This document shows, in pieces, positions 48,309 through 60,689 of a DNA stretch of 64,000 nucleotides. The stretch comes from Phocoena phocoena. Lineage: Eukaryota; Chordata; Mammalia; Artiodactyla; Phocoenidae. A program made the position numbers and the translations under genes. Numbering within the stretch: position 1 is the first letter of the stretch; each line of letters opens with the position of its first letter. Below the pieces are notes generated by a model. It did no database searches. It had not been told where the DNA came from and was given only the letters and a program-made list of their open reading frames with translations. Location: contig NC_089221.1 of NCBI RefSeq assembly GCF_963924675.1, positions 91,513,835-91,577,834 of the forward strand, read 5' to 3'.

Positions 48309-49813
48309 TTTTTGGCCATCTTTCTGTTAACATTTACTTGTGGTCCTTCCCAATCACAAGAGTTTGGCCCTTTTAACCTTCAAAGGCTGTAAGGAATTTG
48401 GTCTTAATATTAAGCATGTATATTTCTATTCCCTTTGCCATAGACAGTACTTTGCTAGATTTAAATTATCTGTTTTAAATGAAAATCTCCACTTGACTGA
48501 ATTTCCATTTTCAGGAGATGTGCTCACACAGCCCAAAATATACTATTGGAAAGTTATCTCCTATCTAATTTTCATTAAGATTTTAACACATGGATGATAA
48601 ACTTTGAGAAGCTGGATTTTATGGATACAACACATGAACTTCCATGAGTAATGTGGTATTTGAATCCCAGAGGTGTCAGCTATGGCTTTGGAGGCTGCAG
48701 GCTTTCAACCACTAAAACTGGAATCTAGTAGAAGCTGGAAAAAGTCCTTGGCTTGTTCTTGTAGCAACTGGCTGAAAAAATATCCATTGAATAAAATAGT
48801 GGCATGTGGGTATGCTATGTCATAAAGCATTAGGAGCATAATACATCATAGAGACTCCCTGCAAACTGATTTTCTGGGATTAGAGGTAATGTTTCCCTCA
48901 GCCAGTTGCCTGTTATAATTTCCGCTAACTTGAAGCCATTTTATTTTTATTTCCCTTTTTACCTTCCTCTCAAAGTTTCCTCTAATAAGATTTACAGTGA
49001 CTTCAATTTTGGTAAGGAATCATAAATTTCAGCAGCTCCAAAAAGGATAAAGAGTCCATATTAACTTTCAATCAATATAGTTTTTAGGTATTTAAACCCC
49101 ACAAATTGTGAATTTTTACATGCCTGTCATGAAACTCAGTCACATTTTTCATCTCTAAGTTTGTATTACACAGGTCTTTGTGTCTCTCAACTTTAGCTTC
49201 TACACTGCATGTACATACATGTACATTTTGTACATTTTAAAGTGTCACTACTTTTATTGATGCTTAGAGGACCAAATGATCATAAACTGCTTCTTATTGG
49301 TGAGAATTTAGATTGTGTTATAGGGCTAAGTCTGTATATACATACAGAAATTGTGAATCTGGAAAAAATTTTAATTCAGTACTGCCAGAGGCAATATTTG
49401 ATCATTATGGGTAATAATTACTTAATTTTAGGATGAGGTATTACTCAGAGAAAGAGAGAAAGCTAGTATATGGCGAAGCTCTGCAGTGTTAGATCTTAAA
49501 GACTTAAGTTATTCTGTTAGTTTATGTTTCAGTAGCTGTAATAATGTTTTTAGGTCATTCCTCTGTATGCTTTTTTTTTCTCCCAGCCAAGATGATAGTG
49601 TCCACAAGGGCAAGAGTTTTGCTTTTGCTTCCCTCCTATATGAATAGTAACAGCACTTTAAACAGTGATCAATAAAGAAAATGCTTGGGAACTTTGGAGT
49701 CACTTGTATACCGCTGGACACTCAGGCATACCTACTTTGTATGGGAAAAAGATCTTGACTCAAATCCACATAATCATTGCATTTCACAGATTTATGCAAT
49801 AATGAGTTTCAGT
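48309..49813. other. Intronic DNA, nothing recognised
   Basis: No gene was seen. A short palindromic stretch built from CATGTACA units lies near 49208-49224. Confidence 0.4.
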
Positions 49814-49827
49814 AAGAAATTTGGAGA

Positions 49828-50032
49828 GGGACTTCCCTGGTGGTCCAGTGGCTAAGACTCCACACTCCCAATGCAGGGGCCCCAGGTTCAATTCCTGGTC
49901 AGGGAACTAGATCCCACATGTCACAACTAACATTTTGCATGCCGCAACTAAAAGATCCCGCACACCTCAACAGAGATCCCACATGCAGCAACTAAGACCT
50001 GGTACAGCCAAATAAATATTAAAAAAAAAAAA
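49828..50032 (+). mobile_element. CHR-like SINE, diverged subfamily
   Basis: Starts GGGACTTCCCTGGTGGTCCA. Box A reads TGGTCCAGTGG and box B is AGGTTCAATTCC. The body (ACATGTCACAACTAAC, AAGATCCCGCACACCTC) differs from the other ten copies and resembles an older related tRNA-SINE. The tail is AATAAATATTAAAAA. Duplications AAGAAATTTGGAGA lie at 49814-49827 and 50033-50046. Confidence 0.92.
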
Positions 50033-50046
50033 AAGAAATTTGGAGA

Positions 50047-51339
50047 AATGAACATTTGTTTATTCGGTTGGGTTTTTTTGCAGTGAAACTTAAATAGTTC
50101 AGAATAATTTGAGAAAGTCCATCCTCAATTACTAAAATTTTAATGAAAAGTTTAAAAGAAATGTGCTTTTGTAACATGTACAATTTATATATTGTATTAC
50201 ATTATATTATAAACAGTGATCCTATTAGGTCTATGTGAATCAATAGTTGACAGAACTAAATATAGAAATATTTATTAAGTGCTATGAATTTATAATTGTC
50301 TGTTTTCTTACCAAGGCTTGCCAGACATCTTATAATAAATGGGTCTCTGCCTCCTGCAAAAAATCACTCAGTTCTTTCCCTTCTGAAGAAATGAGAGGGA
50401 TTAAAAAAAGGGATGGTTTCAAAGTGACTATAGAAAATTTAAAAATATACATACATATAACAGATCTTCTTTCATAGGAAAGTGATCCTAGACAGTTCTA
50501 GAAAGGACTGTAAAGTGCCTTAAGACACTAACTCAGTTGCAGTAGGGTACCTCAATATAGCCTCTGGGGAGAACCCTCAGAGAATACTCTAGTGAATGGT
50601 GCCCCTGGAACTCGGGCCTAATGTGAATGGCACCCCATTGGGGTATTGCAACATAGGAGCTTGCTCAGAGAGATGACCTTGCGTCATTTGCCTGAAATGA
50701 ATCCGGTTTGCACATTAAATTCCCTTTGTTTGAAGCAAATTTAGTCATAGGCTTGAACTGATTGTGTATATTGACCTGAGAAGTCAGCATAGAATAATGA
50801 ATACTACTGGGGAAAAGGAGTGATATCAGGCTAGGGTTCAGAAGGACCTGGGTTCCTGGCCCAGTGACTGCAGTTCAATATGACATACCCTGACTGAGCC
50901 ACTTGGAAGCAGGAGCTCTGTCACCATAGCAACACTGGTACCACTTCTGCAGATCTTAAGCTGTCTCTGCCAATCAGCTCCCGCCCTAAGCCATCAAATC
51001 CATTTACGATAAAGCCAGATGCTACACACTGAAGGATGCACAAACCAAGCACAGATGAGCCAGAGGGAGGAAATTTTCTCTGAAAGTGATTTTTTTCCTT
51101 TATATGATAGAAATAATTAATGGTTATAGAACACAACTCTTCTGTTTTGTGTCAAAATACAGTTAATTCAGTGAATTCTGATTCCCATTGCTAATGAACT
51201 GCTTCTCTTTAAGAGCTCCTGAAGAACTTTATTTTTTATACTGCATGTATGGCACTCATTATTATTGTATTTTTGTTTGCAGTGTTCATGCAAACATGTG
51301 CATGTGTGTATATGTTTACTGTGTATTTGTGTCTGTGCA
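50047..51339. other. Intronic DNA, nothing recognised
   Basis: No gene or named repeat was recognised. Confidence 0.4.
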
Positions 51340-51475
51340 TGTGTTTTTTAATAGATTTTGAGTGCTCTGAGGATGAGAATTATGTGGTATTTATCCTTGT
51401 GTCCTTTATACCTATTTCCATGTCTGGCACTTAGCTAGGCATTCCATAAATGCTATTTGAATTGTTGAAGATAAT
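51340..51475 (+). repeat. L2 LINE 3' fragment
   Basis: GAGTGCTCTGAGGATGAGAA, ATGTCTGGCACTTAGCTAGG and CATTCCATAAATGCTATTTG form a diverged L2 tail. Confidence 0.6.
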
Positions 51476-51689
51476 TGGCAATGGCTAAATTTAATGAATG
51501 CTAGAGCTACTCCTGACTAGATTTAATTGGTGAGTGGATTGGAGGTGGCCATACAGAGGAAGGGAGTGTTACAAAGCCTACAGTATAGAAACAGAATTGT
51601 CAGTTTTAGTGTGCAGCTTGTAAACAAAAACATTAGAAGGCAGTTTTCATAAAGAGCACAAGAATGTCTTTCAAAATAAGGGTTTTCAT

Positions 51690-53031
51690 AAACTCACACA
51701 CCTACAGTCAGTTAATCTTCAACAAAGGAGGCAAGAATATACAATGGAGAAAAGACAGTCTCTTTAGCAAGTGGTGTTGGGAAACTGGACAGCTGCATGT
51801 AAATCAACGAAGTTAGAACACATCCTCATACCATACACAAAAATAAACTCAAAATGGCTTAAAGACTTAAATACGACTTGACACTATAAAACTACTAGAA
51901 GAGAACTTAGGCAAAACATTCTCTGACATAAATCGTACCAATGTTTTCTTAGGTCAATCTACCAAGGCAATAGAAATAAAAACAAAAATAAACAAATGGG
52001 ACCTAATTAAACTTACAAACTTTTGCACAGCAAAGGAAACCACAAACAAAACGAAAAGACAACCTGTGGAATGGGAGAAAATATTTGCAAGTGATGCAAC
52101 TAACAAGAGCTTAATTTCCAAAATATACAAACAGCTCATACAATTCAGTAACAAAAACAGAAAGCAAACAACCCAATCAAAAAATGGCAGAAGACCTAAA
52201 TAGACGTTTCTCCAAAGAAGATACAGATAAGCAATAGGGACATGAAAAGATGCTCAACATCATTAATTATTAGAGAAATGCAAATCAAAACTGCAGTGAG
52301 GTACCACCTCACACTGGTCAGAATGGCCATCATTAAACAGTCTACAAATAACAAACGCTGGAGAGGGTGTGGAGAAAAGGGAACCCTCCTACACTGTTGG
52401 TGGGAATGTAAATTAGTGCAGCCACAATGGAAAACAGTATGGAGGGTCCTCAAGAAACTAAAGATAGAGTTGCCATAAGATCCAGCAATCCCACTCCTGG
52501 GCATATATCTGGACAAAACTATAATTCGAAAAGATACATGCACTCCCATGTTCCTAGCAGCACTATTCACAATAGCCAAGACATGGAAACAACCTAAATG
52601 TCTATTGATGGATAAATGGATAAAGAAGATGTGGTATATATATATATATATAATGGAATACTCCTGAGCCATAAAAAATAATGAAATAATGCCATGGATG
52701 GACCTAGAGATTATCATACTAAGTGAAGTAAATTAGAAAGAGAAAGACAATGCCATATGATGTCACTTATATGTGCAATCTAAAATATAATGCAAATGAA
52801 CTCATCTATGAAACAGAAACAGACTCACAGACCTAGAGAACAGACTTGTGGTTGCCAGGGGGGAGGAGGGATTGGGGAGGGATGGATTGGGAGTTTGGGA
52901 TTAGCAGATACAAACTATTACATATATATAGAGAGAGAGAGATAGATAATTGAATCACTTTGCTGTACACCAGAAACTAACACAACGTTGTAAATCAACT
53001 ATACTTCAATAAAATAAATTTTTTAATGTGT
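51690..53031 (+). mobile_element. 5'-truncated L1 with ORF2 C-terminal remnant and 3' UTR
   Basis: About 1.34 kb of L1 in sense orientation. The frame at 52242-52478 gives the conserved C-terminal ORF2 signature ([20 protein letters not shown], then [19 protein letters not shown]). This is the region after the reverse transcriptase domain. A premature stop follows ELP at 52476-52478, and further stops and shifts lie upstream, so no ORF2 protein can be made. The 3' UTR ends TTGTAAATCAACTATACTTC and AATAAAATAAATT. A weak 8-base duplication, GTTTTCAT, lies at 51682-51689 and 53032-53039. Confidence 0.88.
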
Positions 53032-53039
53032 GTTTTCAT

Positions 53040-55029
53040 GTATCTGATTGTTGTTTACTAATGGAATAAGGACATTACCAGCTGTCACAGAAGGGGACCC
53101 ATTTTGAAACAGAACGAGCTTCTAAATGATTCTTCTAATATTTTGTCAGGTAATAGTGATAACCTCTTGGTTTTAAAAATCAGGAGATTGCAGCTCCAGG
53201 AAATTACAAGCTTGATTGAAGAAACATTCTGAAGTCACTGGACAAGTATTATTGTATCTTAAAAGACAGAAAAATAATTCAGTAGTTCAAATTCTTTTAC
53301 TGTTTTCTGAGACTCAAAGTAAGTCTGCCAGTTATATAACCTAGTTATTAACCAGATTTTAAGAGACCTACCAAAAGTCTTTTCTTTAATACACAGCTTC
53401 TTCCCCTCTATCATGCTGCTTTATTAGAATTAAAATATATGCAGATGATCAAGAACTTGGCAAAGAAAATGAACACTCCAGAATTATAAATACAATAATT
53501 TCTATAGGAAAGCCAACTGTTCTGTTAAAAATCTAGGCTGACTGACCTAGATCTACAAACTGAAAGGTTTGCTGAGACACGTGCAGCCGTGTAAATCTCT
53601 GAGATGTGGGTTATTTAAACAGATGGTAACTGTGACACAGTAAGCTCCACATGCAAATTGGCAGAGACCAAAACCAGAAAGGAAGCAAGCTAGAGAGGAA
53701 ACATTATCTCACTGTGGACCTCTGAGAATTTTAATTAAAAGACAGAACAGAATTCAGAGTGCTCGGATATACTTCTTCAGAATATTAATTGAATATCAGT
53801 ATTAGTTGTATTGTTGCTATGATACCGATAGTGGGGAAGGCCAGGGATTTTTTGGAATCTTCCTTCACATCTTCTGGATGTGATTTGGTCCTGCCTTTTA
53901 TACTCACTCAAATAGGATCTGGAAGGAGAGAGTAAAGTGGGGGCAGTGGTGTTGATGTTGGCAAATAAGTTGTAGAGGAGTTTATTTGTTTGTTTTTTCT
54001 ATTACAGCATTCTACAGCCAAGGTGCTAGTTTGGTAGGTGTCAAGAGACAAAGTAGAGGCATCCATGGATCTGGAAGTCCAAAAATTCCTGATGGTGATG
54101 GGGGACAGTTCTGCCATCTTGTTCTGGGACTCACTCCTAGTAGCCTAGCCTAAAGCCTGCTAGCTCCGATCCTGCCAGTGATTTTGCAAACTCCTAGTTT
54201 CCTGTATTAACTTTCTAGCTTGAAAGAGCTAGAATACATTTTCTTTCCTGCAACCCAAACCTAACTGATGCAGTTCATAAAATAAAATATAGGTATTTCG
54301 TCTTGCACCTCCCTGCCCCACATCTGTATTAAAACACACATCTTTACCTCATTCATCTTTCTCTATAAGGAAGAAGAGAATAATATTTTAGGAGAAAGGG
54401 GTTAAGCTTATTCATTAAATAACTCAGAGAGATCATTTTGGAACATGAGAAGATTATCAAGAGAGATAAAGATAAAACACTTCATCTGAGAATTCAAGGG
54501 TTTAAGGGTTTACGGTCACGTTTGCAACTTAAATGCATCAAGACAGAAGATGAAAGAATGGCTGCTTCTCACAAAGAGCTGTTATCTCAAATTGACAAGA
54601 AATTTCCTGGAACTAGGGCAATGAAATTTTGATTTATTGCATTTTTTCCCCCAAAGAGAGAGTTAAGAGACATTGCACTTACAGGACTGTCTCATACTGC
54701 TGGATGGCTCTGATAGAAAGCTGAATAATCAAATTCATGCTTGATTATTTTATCTGACATTTAAAATACAGATATATGTGTGATTTCCTAATGTTATTTT
54801 ACTTTCAGAAGTTTGGAGGCTAATGTGGAAATTGAAAAAATTTCCAACTAAAAACTAAAGAAGATAGTCCCATTAACCACTGGTAATTAACCATTGGTTA
54901 ATGTCTGTATATATTTACTTTCAGTCAATTTTCCTAGGTATGCAGTGCTTGAAAAATATCAGTAATATAAGAGTATGTTTCCCATTTTAGAAGTAGAGCT
55001 TTATGAATGATTAAGTTAGATCACATTTT
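53040..55029. other. Intronic DNA, no gene recognised
   Basis: A 64-codon frame at 54438-54632 (rich in K, R and E) has no recognisable family. No repeat was clearly identified. Confidence 0.35.
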
Positions 55030-56100
55030 TCTATTATCCCTAGTTCTAATTCCTTCACCTCCACCTGGCCCAAATTAACTTCTATAATTAGCTTTGTGTG
55101 TTTCCTTTCAGTTCATTTTTAATATGTTGGTCTGCATGTATATTTGGCTGCAAATGTGTAGGTTATTTTATGTTCACTCTATGTGAATAAGATCATACTC
55201 TATGTTATATTTTTGCAACCTACTTTTTTTCTTCAACAATATGCTTCTGAGATCTATCCTTGTATTTGCATATAGATCTACCATATTTGACTCATCAGTA
55301 TTTTTGTACCACTGAAATAGAAAAAAATTTTCCAATTAAACTGACATATTGAAAGAGCTCTTTTAGACTTATTTAGATATACATTTTTATCACTTACTAC
55401 TCTGGGTATGTAGAAAGGAAAATAAAAGAAAAATTAGCTAGTTAAGATATTTCTAAAACCTCTTCACATTAGAGTTAAATTCTTCTTGAACTGATTGGCT
55501 GATACTCATCTTTTTCTAAATAGTATCATCCTCTGTGCCATTGAAAGTATTGATGAAAGAGCACTTCTTTAATGAATGCTCTATCATTATCTCCAGTATT
55601 TTCTTCCAAGCTGTTGATACCCACTATATCAGTTTTGATGCTGACACTTTCTTGGTCTGTCCAGAAGGTGAATGGGATGTTTACAGATAACAATCAGTAT
55701 TCATATTCATTCTTCAAGTAGTTCTTAAATGGTTTGTTGAGTGCAGCTTTACAGGATTGTACTTGTTTATGCATGCTATTAGGAGTAACAACCCTTTTTT
55801 TTGCATGTTTAATCAATGGCAACAGAAGCATGGCTACTGTCTAGAGAACAGAGATTTTATGATGAAATCGATTGTAAGTAGCAACCCTATTTCATATAAT
55901 AAAGGATGAAGAAATACATCTTGGAATTGGTGAAATGCAGTAGTTCATTCTTTTTAACTGCTATATAGTATTCCATTTTAAAATCTATAGCATATTTTAA
56001 TGATCAGTCCCTCTACTCTTGGGCATTTAGGTTGTTTCCTTTTCTCGCTATTCTATTTCAGTTGAAAAATATTTCTATTTTTGTAAATTGTGTCTACTGT
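55030..56100 (-). repeat. Old L1 fragment, antisense, interrupted
   Basis: The left part has CTTCTGAGATCTATCCTTGT at 55245. The right part has AGTAGTTCATTCTTTTTAAC and TATATAGTATTCCATTTTA from ~55937. In antisense L1 ORF2 sequence these motifs are adjacent, so a ~650-base insertion separates them. Confidence 0.5.
55285..55935 (-). mobile_element. Probable pogo/Tigger-like DNA transposon remnant
   Basis: On the minus strand a broken frame gives TPNSMHKQVQ, then ALNKPFKNYLKNEYEY. It resumes after a stop with FTFWTDQESVSIKTD, INSLEENTGDND. The NKPFK-YL motif resembles the C-terminal part of pogo/Tigger-type DDE transposases. At least one stop lies between the two parts. Boundaries are inferred from the L1 that it appears to split. 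Family assignment is from motif memory. Confidence 0.45.
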
Positions 56101-58589
56101 TTAAAACAGGTAACTTGTGAGGCTTTTGTAAAATAGGTAAAGCACTTCAAATATGGTTAAACTTTAATATGTGATTAAAATAACTAAATTAATGGCAAGG
56201 TAACTGTTAAGTGAAAATTATAGTCTCCCCTGTTTAAACATGCTATTATCACAATCAATTATTTAAATGCTGTACTTTATATCTCACTTATAACTCTGTA
56301 AGCCAGAAGATTTTCAGAATTTACATTGATAGAAGATGATTGCAGGCAACAAACATTTCATATGTGGCGTTGACATTTTTAAACTTAAATATAAATATGG
56401 ATTTGTCAAATAAATATTAATCAGTATATTCATTCAGAAGACTTACACTGGTAGTTTGATATTGCAAGGCACTATATTGGGTAATATGAGAAATATAAAG
56501 ATGAACTAATGTGAAACTAAAAAGTTATCTAGTCTCTCCATTATGGCCCTTGCTCAGAATCGTTTCTTGTTTCTCACTTGTCCCTTCAGATTTGGAGACG
56601 TACATGTGCAGGCTCTGTACCAGGCACAGACAGAAGCCCTCTCTAGATCTGGGCAGAGCCCCAGCCTGAGGTAGCCCTTCCTGCTCTACCTACCCAACCC
56701 CCCCATTCTAAGAGGACACTTAGAGTGTCCTGCAAATGCTTCCCTAGAGCACTGCAGGAGGAGAACTTGTGAGATTTAAAGCCTCCTGACAGGCAAAAGC
56801 ATAAGGAAGGGAGAAATATCTGAGGGCATTATTGCCTCTTCTTCCTGAAGTTATTTTTGCTAATTTGAAAGTTAACATACTAATGCCTTTCCAGTATTGT
56901 TGAACCCTATGGAAATAAGTAAGACTGCAGTCAGATTTTTGTTGCCCATCTAGTTTGCATTTTCTTTTGTTTCTGATTTCTTTATCATTTTTAAGCTATG
57001 AAGAAGATATCTTCAAAAAACACAGCAAATTCACTTCATCACAAAATCACATATGGAACCTAACTATACATCAGTAGACTCTATAATCGTAGAATCATAG
57101 GCTGTGTCATATGTTACACAGCCTGGAAATATTGGATATTTTCTGATTTTTTAACATTTCATACATGATACATATGGAATGTCTGTCAATAAGAGCTCTA
57201 TCACATACTGCTCTTTTGGCTGGAGCATAAAAATAAAGCCCTATTGCAAGGAATTGAAACAAATGAAAATTGTCTTAAAATGATCATGGTACACCAGAAG
57301 GAAAAAAATCCTACATATTTCAGAATCTGTAGAAATAAGTGTACTAATGAACAGCTTATATACGATTTGGAAAATGAAATACACACACACACACACCTGA
57401 GTTGTCCGTGTATCTCTTTGTGCATTTTAATGAATCCTACTAAATTTGTACTTTTCACAGTCTCTGATGTGTTTACACAATTCACAGGTTGGCAGTGTGA
57501 TTTTCATGAAAATCACAATGCCTTGGTACTTCACTAACTTAATTGTTCAATAACATAATGTGTCATGTGCTATTAACAAGATGACACATTTTAGCTTTTC
57601 TAAGACATTTATAAACACACTTAAAAGTGCTGCGAAAATTGAGGTTCCCATGCTTACAATTTTCACAGTGGGTGAAAACTGGTGTCACGCACTGTGCTGT
57701 ACACGTGGCTCCAATGGATGTAGTTTCTTAATGCGTTCAACATTCATGCTTTTTCATATAGATAATTTCTCATATCTTTTCTTTTTTTCCATGACTGTAA
57801 TTCTAACTCTGCTGTGCTTAGAATAAAGTGACATAGTCATCTCTTTTTATGGTAGTCACCTTAAAGGTGGGTTGTTTACATTCCTCATTAGGGCTAGTAT
57901 GATCAAAATGACACAATGCTTCTCATCAGCAGGTAAATCTCTGGTCTATCATTATGTAGGTGCCCCTGTGATGGCATTTCCATGTGGTAATCCATTTTTC
58001 TGATAAATTCATAGGAAGAGTTTCAACAGTCTATGAGGAGGACCCTTCATCACTCTCAGACTTGCTGTTAGTAGTGTTGCTATGTTGCTACCATTGAGCT
58101 TGCTTGGAATGAATGATATACTAGCCAGAATCTGTTACAGCCTGAGTTGATATGTGACCAGAATATAAAATATATGTTATTAGGCTGGGAACACATGCCT
58201 GTAAGAAAAAATGGTGGTATGCAAGATGCAACGAAATCCATATTAGAACAATAATAGTGACATCTAAGAGTTAGAGGGTTCTAGGTTCTGTACATAGCAG
58301 CATTTGACATTCTTGAGGTAATTCTTAGCATTTTCTCCTCGTAAAGATGAAGTGGAGCTCCAGCGACAGGAAAACTTTATTCTCCAGGATCATAAAGCTG
58401 TGCCATTTGGCATCTTGCAATACCATATAGAAAATTTTTACTTGATAATGTATAGTTGATTAATTTTTGCTTATGTGTCCATATTATAGTAATACTAAAT
58501 ATAAAATTAAATTAGCATAATCATTATGAACACTGGTAGTACTTTTATAAGTTGTATAGCAGGTTTTATATACCATATTTCTATTTAAC
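56101..58589. other. Intronic DNA, no gene recognised
   Basis: Mostly AT-rich. A short (CA)n lies at 57380-57396. The segment 57840-58150 shows no repeat signature and could be unique conserved sequence, which I could not test. Confidence 0.35.
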
Positions 58590-58710
58590 AAGGCTTTGAA
58601 GCCCAGAATGTTCAAGAAGTTTGCCCAAAATCACAAGACTGTTAAGTTTCAAAGCCAGGACTTAAACCCAGTACCTCAGGACCCAAATTGCATGCTATTT
58701 GTTGTGTATC
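58590..58710 (-). repeat. MIR SINE fragment, antisense
   Basis: AGAAGTTTGCCCAAAATCAC, AAGACTGTTAAGTTTCAAAG and CCAGGACTTAAACCCAGTAC follow the antisense MIR order. Confidence 0.7.
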
Positions 58711-59829
58711 TAACAGTAATCTAAAAGTTTATTTTATGAAAATTTTGCTGCTTTAAATACTTCATTAACCACTAATATTATAAATTATTTTTTTAAGTAG
58801 TATTTCTAATAGCCAGGTATCCAAATATAGAACACTAAAGTTTAACCTAATCCTATTAGGAGCTTGTGAATTGATGCACATTAGAAAGAAAAACCAGAGA
58901 ACTGCTACTAAACCTGACTTTTTGATTCCTTAATAGGGGAAGCTCTTTGAAGTTAAAATTTTCACTGTTTTTAGACAAGTTCATCCCTTCCTGATGCTTA
59001 TTCATTCATTTTCTCTCTCCCTCTCTCTCTTTCTGTCTCTCTCTCTTGCTTTCTCTTCCCTCAGCAAAGCATTTAGCCTTTGTATGTGCTCCTGAGTCTT
59101 TTTTGGAAGTCACAGGTAATCAAATTTCATGACTTCTTTGACCTCTTTGTTAAAAGATTGCTAATTAGTGGGGATACTAGTATCTTTCAGTAAGAATGGT
59201 CTCACTGAACCTTAACTGTTAAATTTTTCTTTATGTCAGATTCCTATAGGTACCGACAGACAGAAGACCACTGCACTTTCCTTCTTTCTTTCCAAAAGTA
59301 TGAACAGGCCACTAGGGAAAAAACCTGAATACTGTTTAGAGTAGACAGATGGTACTAAAGTGTGTAGGAGAAATGAGTCAAGCCAGATAGGGCAGGATAG
59401 GAGCACAGTCCCAGAGAAAGTTGGTGTGAAATTGAGTGATTGTAGTAAAGTTTAGAAGAGATCAACAAAAAGCTTTGGTTAATACTTAAGTAGAAAATGC
59501 AACTTGCATATTATATTTTACATGAAATCTTGAATAATTTAGATTTCATTTATTCTGCTTTGAATTTTAATATTGTTAATTTGAAAGAATTATTAAATAT
59601 CAAGAAAAGTTATTTTTCAAGCATGTATAATATTTACTGTGACAGTTATATTGTTTTGACTATTTTGTCAAAATGTATTTGTATTCTGTTTTATATTTTA
59701 ATACTTTATAAAGTGATGGAAGGAAGGATTAGATACTTATATAATAGTTTGTCTTTCAAATATCTGTAGCATTTACTATCTGACTGCTAGAGATGATATA
59801 ATATTCAAAAAGTGGGCACCTCATATAAA
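58711..59829. other. Intronic DNA with a CT-rich tract
   Basis: An interrupted CT microsatellite lies at about 59011-59059. No gene was seen. Confidence 0.45.
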
Positions 59830-60670
59830 AAACATTAAAAATTTCATTTTAACCTTTTTATTGCCAAAAACACCCCATAGATATAAAGAAATGGAAAATT
59901 ACCAGCACTCCTGCCTGCCTTTTCCTAATCATATTCCCTTCCTTTCTATAGTAATCAACTTCCTTGCTTACCTTTGTAATTTTACCACTAAGTTTGCATT
60001 TCTAAATAATATAGTTTTGCCTGTCTTGAACTTTATATAAATGATATTATGCAGTAACACTATTTTGGTCTGTTTCTTTTGCTCAAATTAAGTTGTTAAG
60101 ATTTATTCGTGTTTTGAGTATGGTTGTAGCTATTTATTTTCATTGCTGTATAGTACTCTACTGTAAACATAAACTACAATTTATTTTTCTGTTCTACTGT
60201 TCATGGACAGATGGGTTGCTTCCAGGTTTTGGCTATTACAAATAATGATGCTCTGAACATCTTGTTTTGAAACCTGGTATGCATAAGTTTCTCTAGGGTG
60301 GGTGATCAGAAGTAGAACTGATGCCCATAGGGGATGCATATTTTAGCTTTATTAGATAATGCTAAGTTTTTTCCCAAAGAGATTATATCTACTGACACGG
60401 CCACCAATAGTGTATGAGAGTCTAAATTGCTTCCCATGTTTGCCAAAACACACTATTTTGATTTAGTATCTCAATTATCTTAATTTGCATTTTTATGATT
60501 ACAAATGATGTTGAGCACTCTTTCATATATTTATTGCCTATTTAGATTTTCTCTTTTATGAAGTTTCCTTTCAGACCTTTTAGCCAGTTTTCTATTATGC
60601 TGGCTATCTATTTTGTGTTGATTTATGAAAATACTTTATATATTTCGGTTTCAAGCTCTTAGTTGTCCTT
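59830..60670 (-). repeat. Old L1 ORF2-region fragment, antisense
   Basis: Antisense L1 ORF2 motifs occur in order: TTTTCATTGCTGTATAGTAC, CATGGACAGATGGGTTGCTT, CCACCAATAGTGTATGAGAG, TTAATTTGCATTTTTATGAT, GATGTTGAGCACTCTTTCAT. It is diverged and has no open frame. Confidence 0.7.
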
Positions 60671-60689
60671 TCCCTTATAGCAGAGTGTG

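Noticed and set aside
52196..52717. 173-codon antisense open frame
   Set aside because: It is the reverse strand of the L1 ORF2/3' UTR sequence and occurs in many such L1 copies.
54438..54632. 64-codon basic open frame
   Set aside because: Charged composition looked gene-like, but there is no family match I know, no exon signals and no length support.
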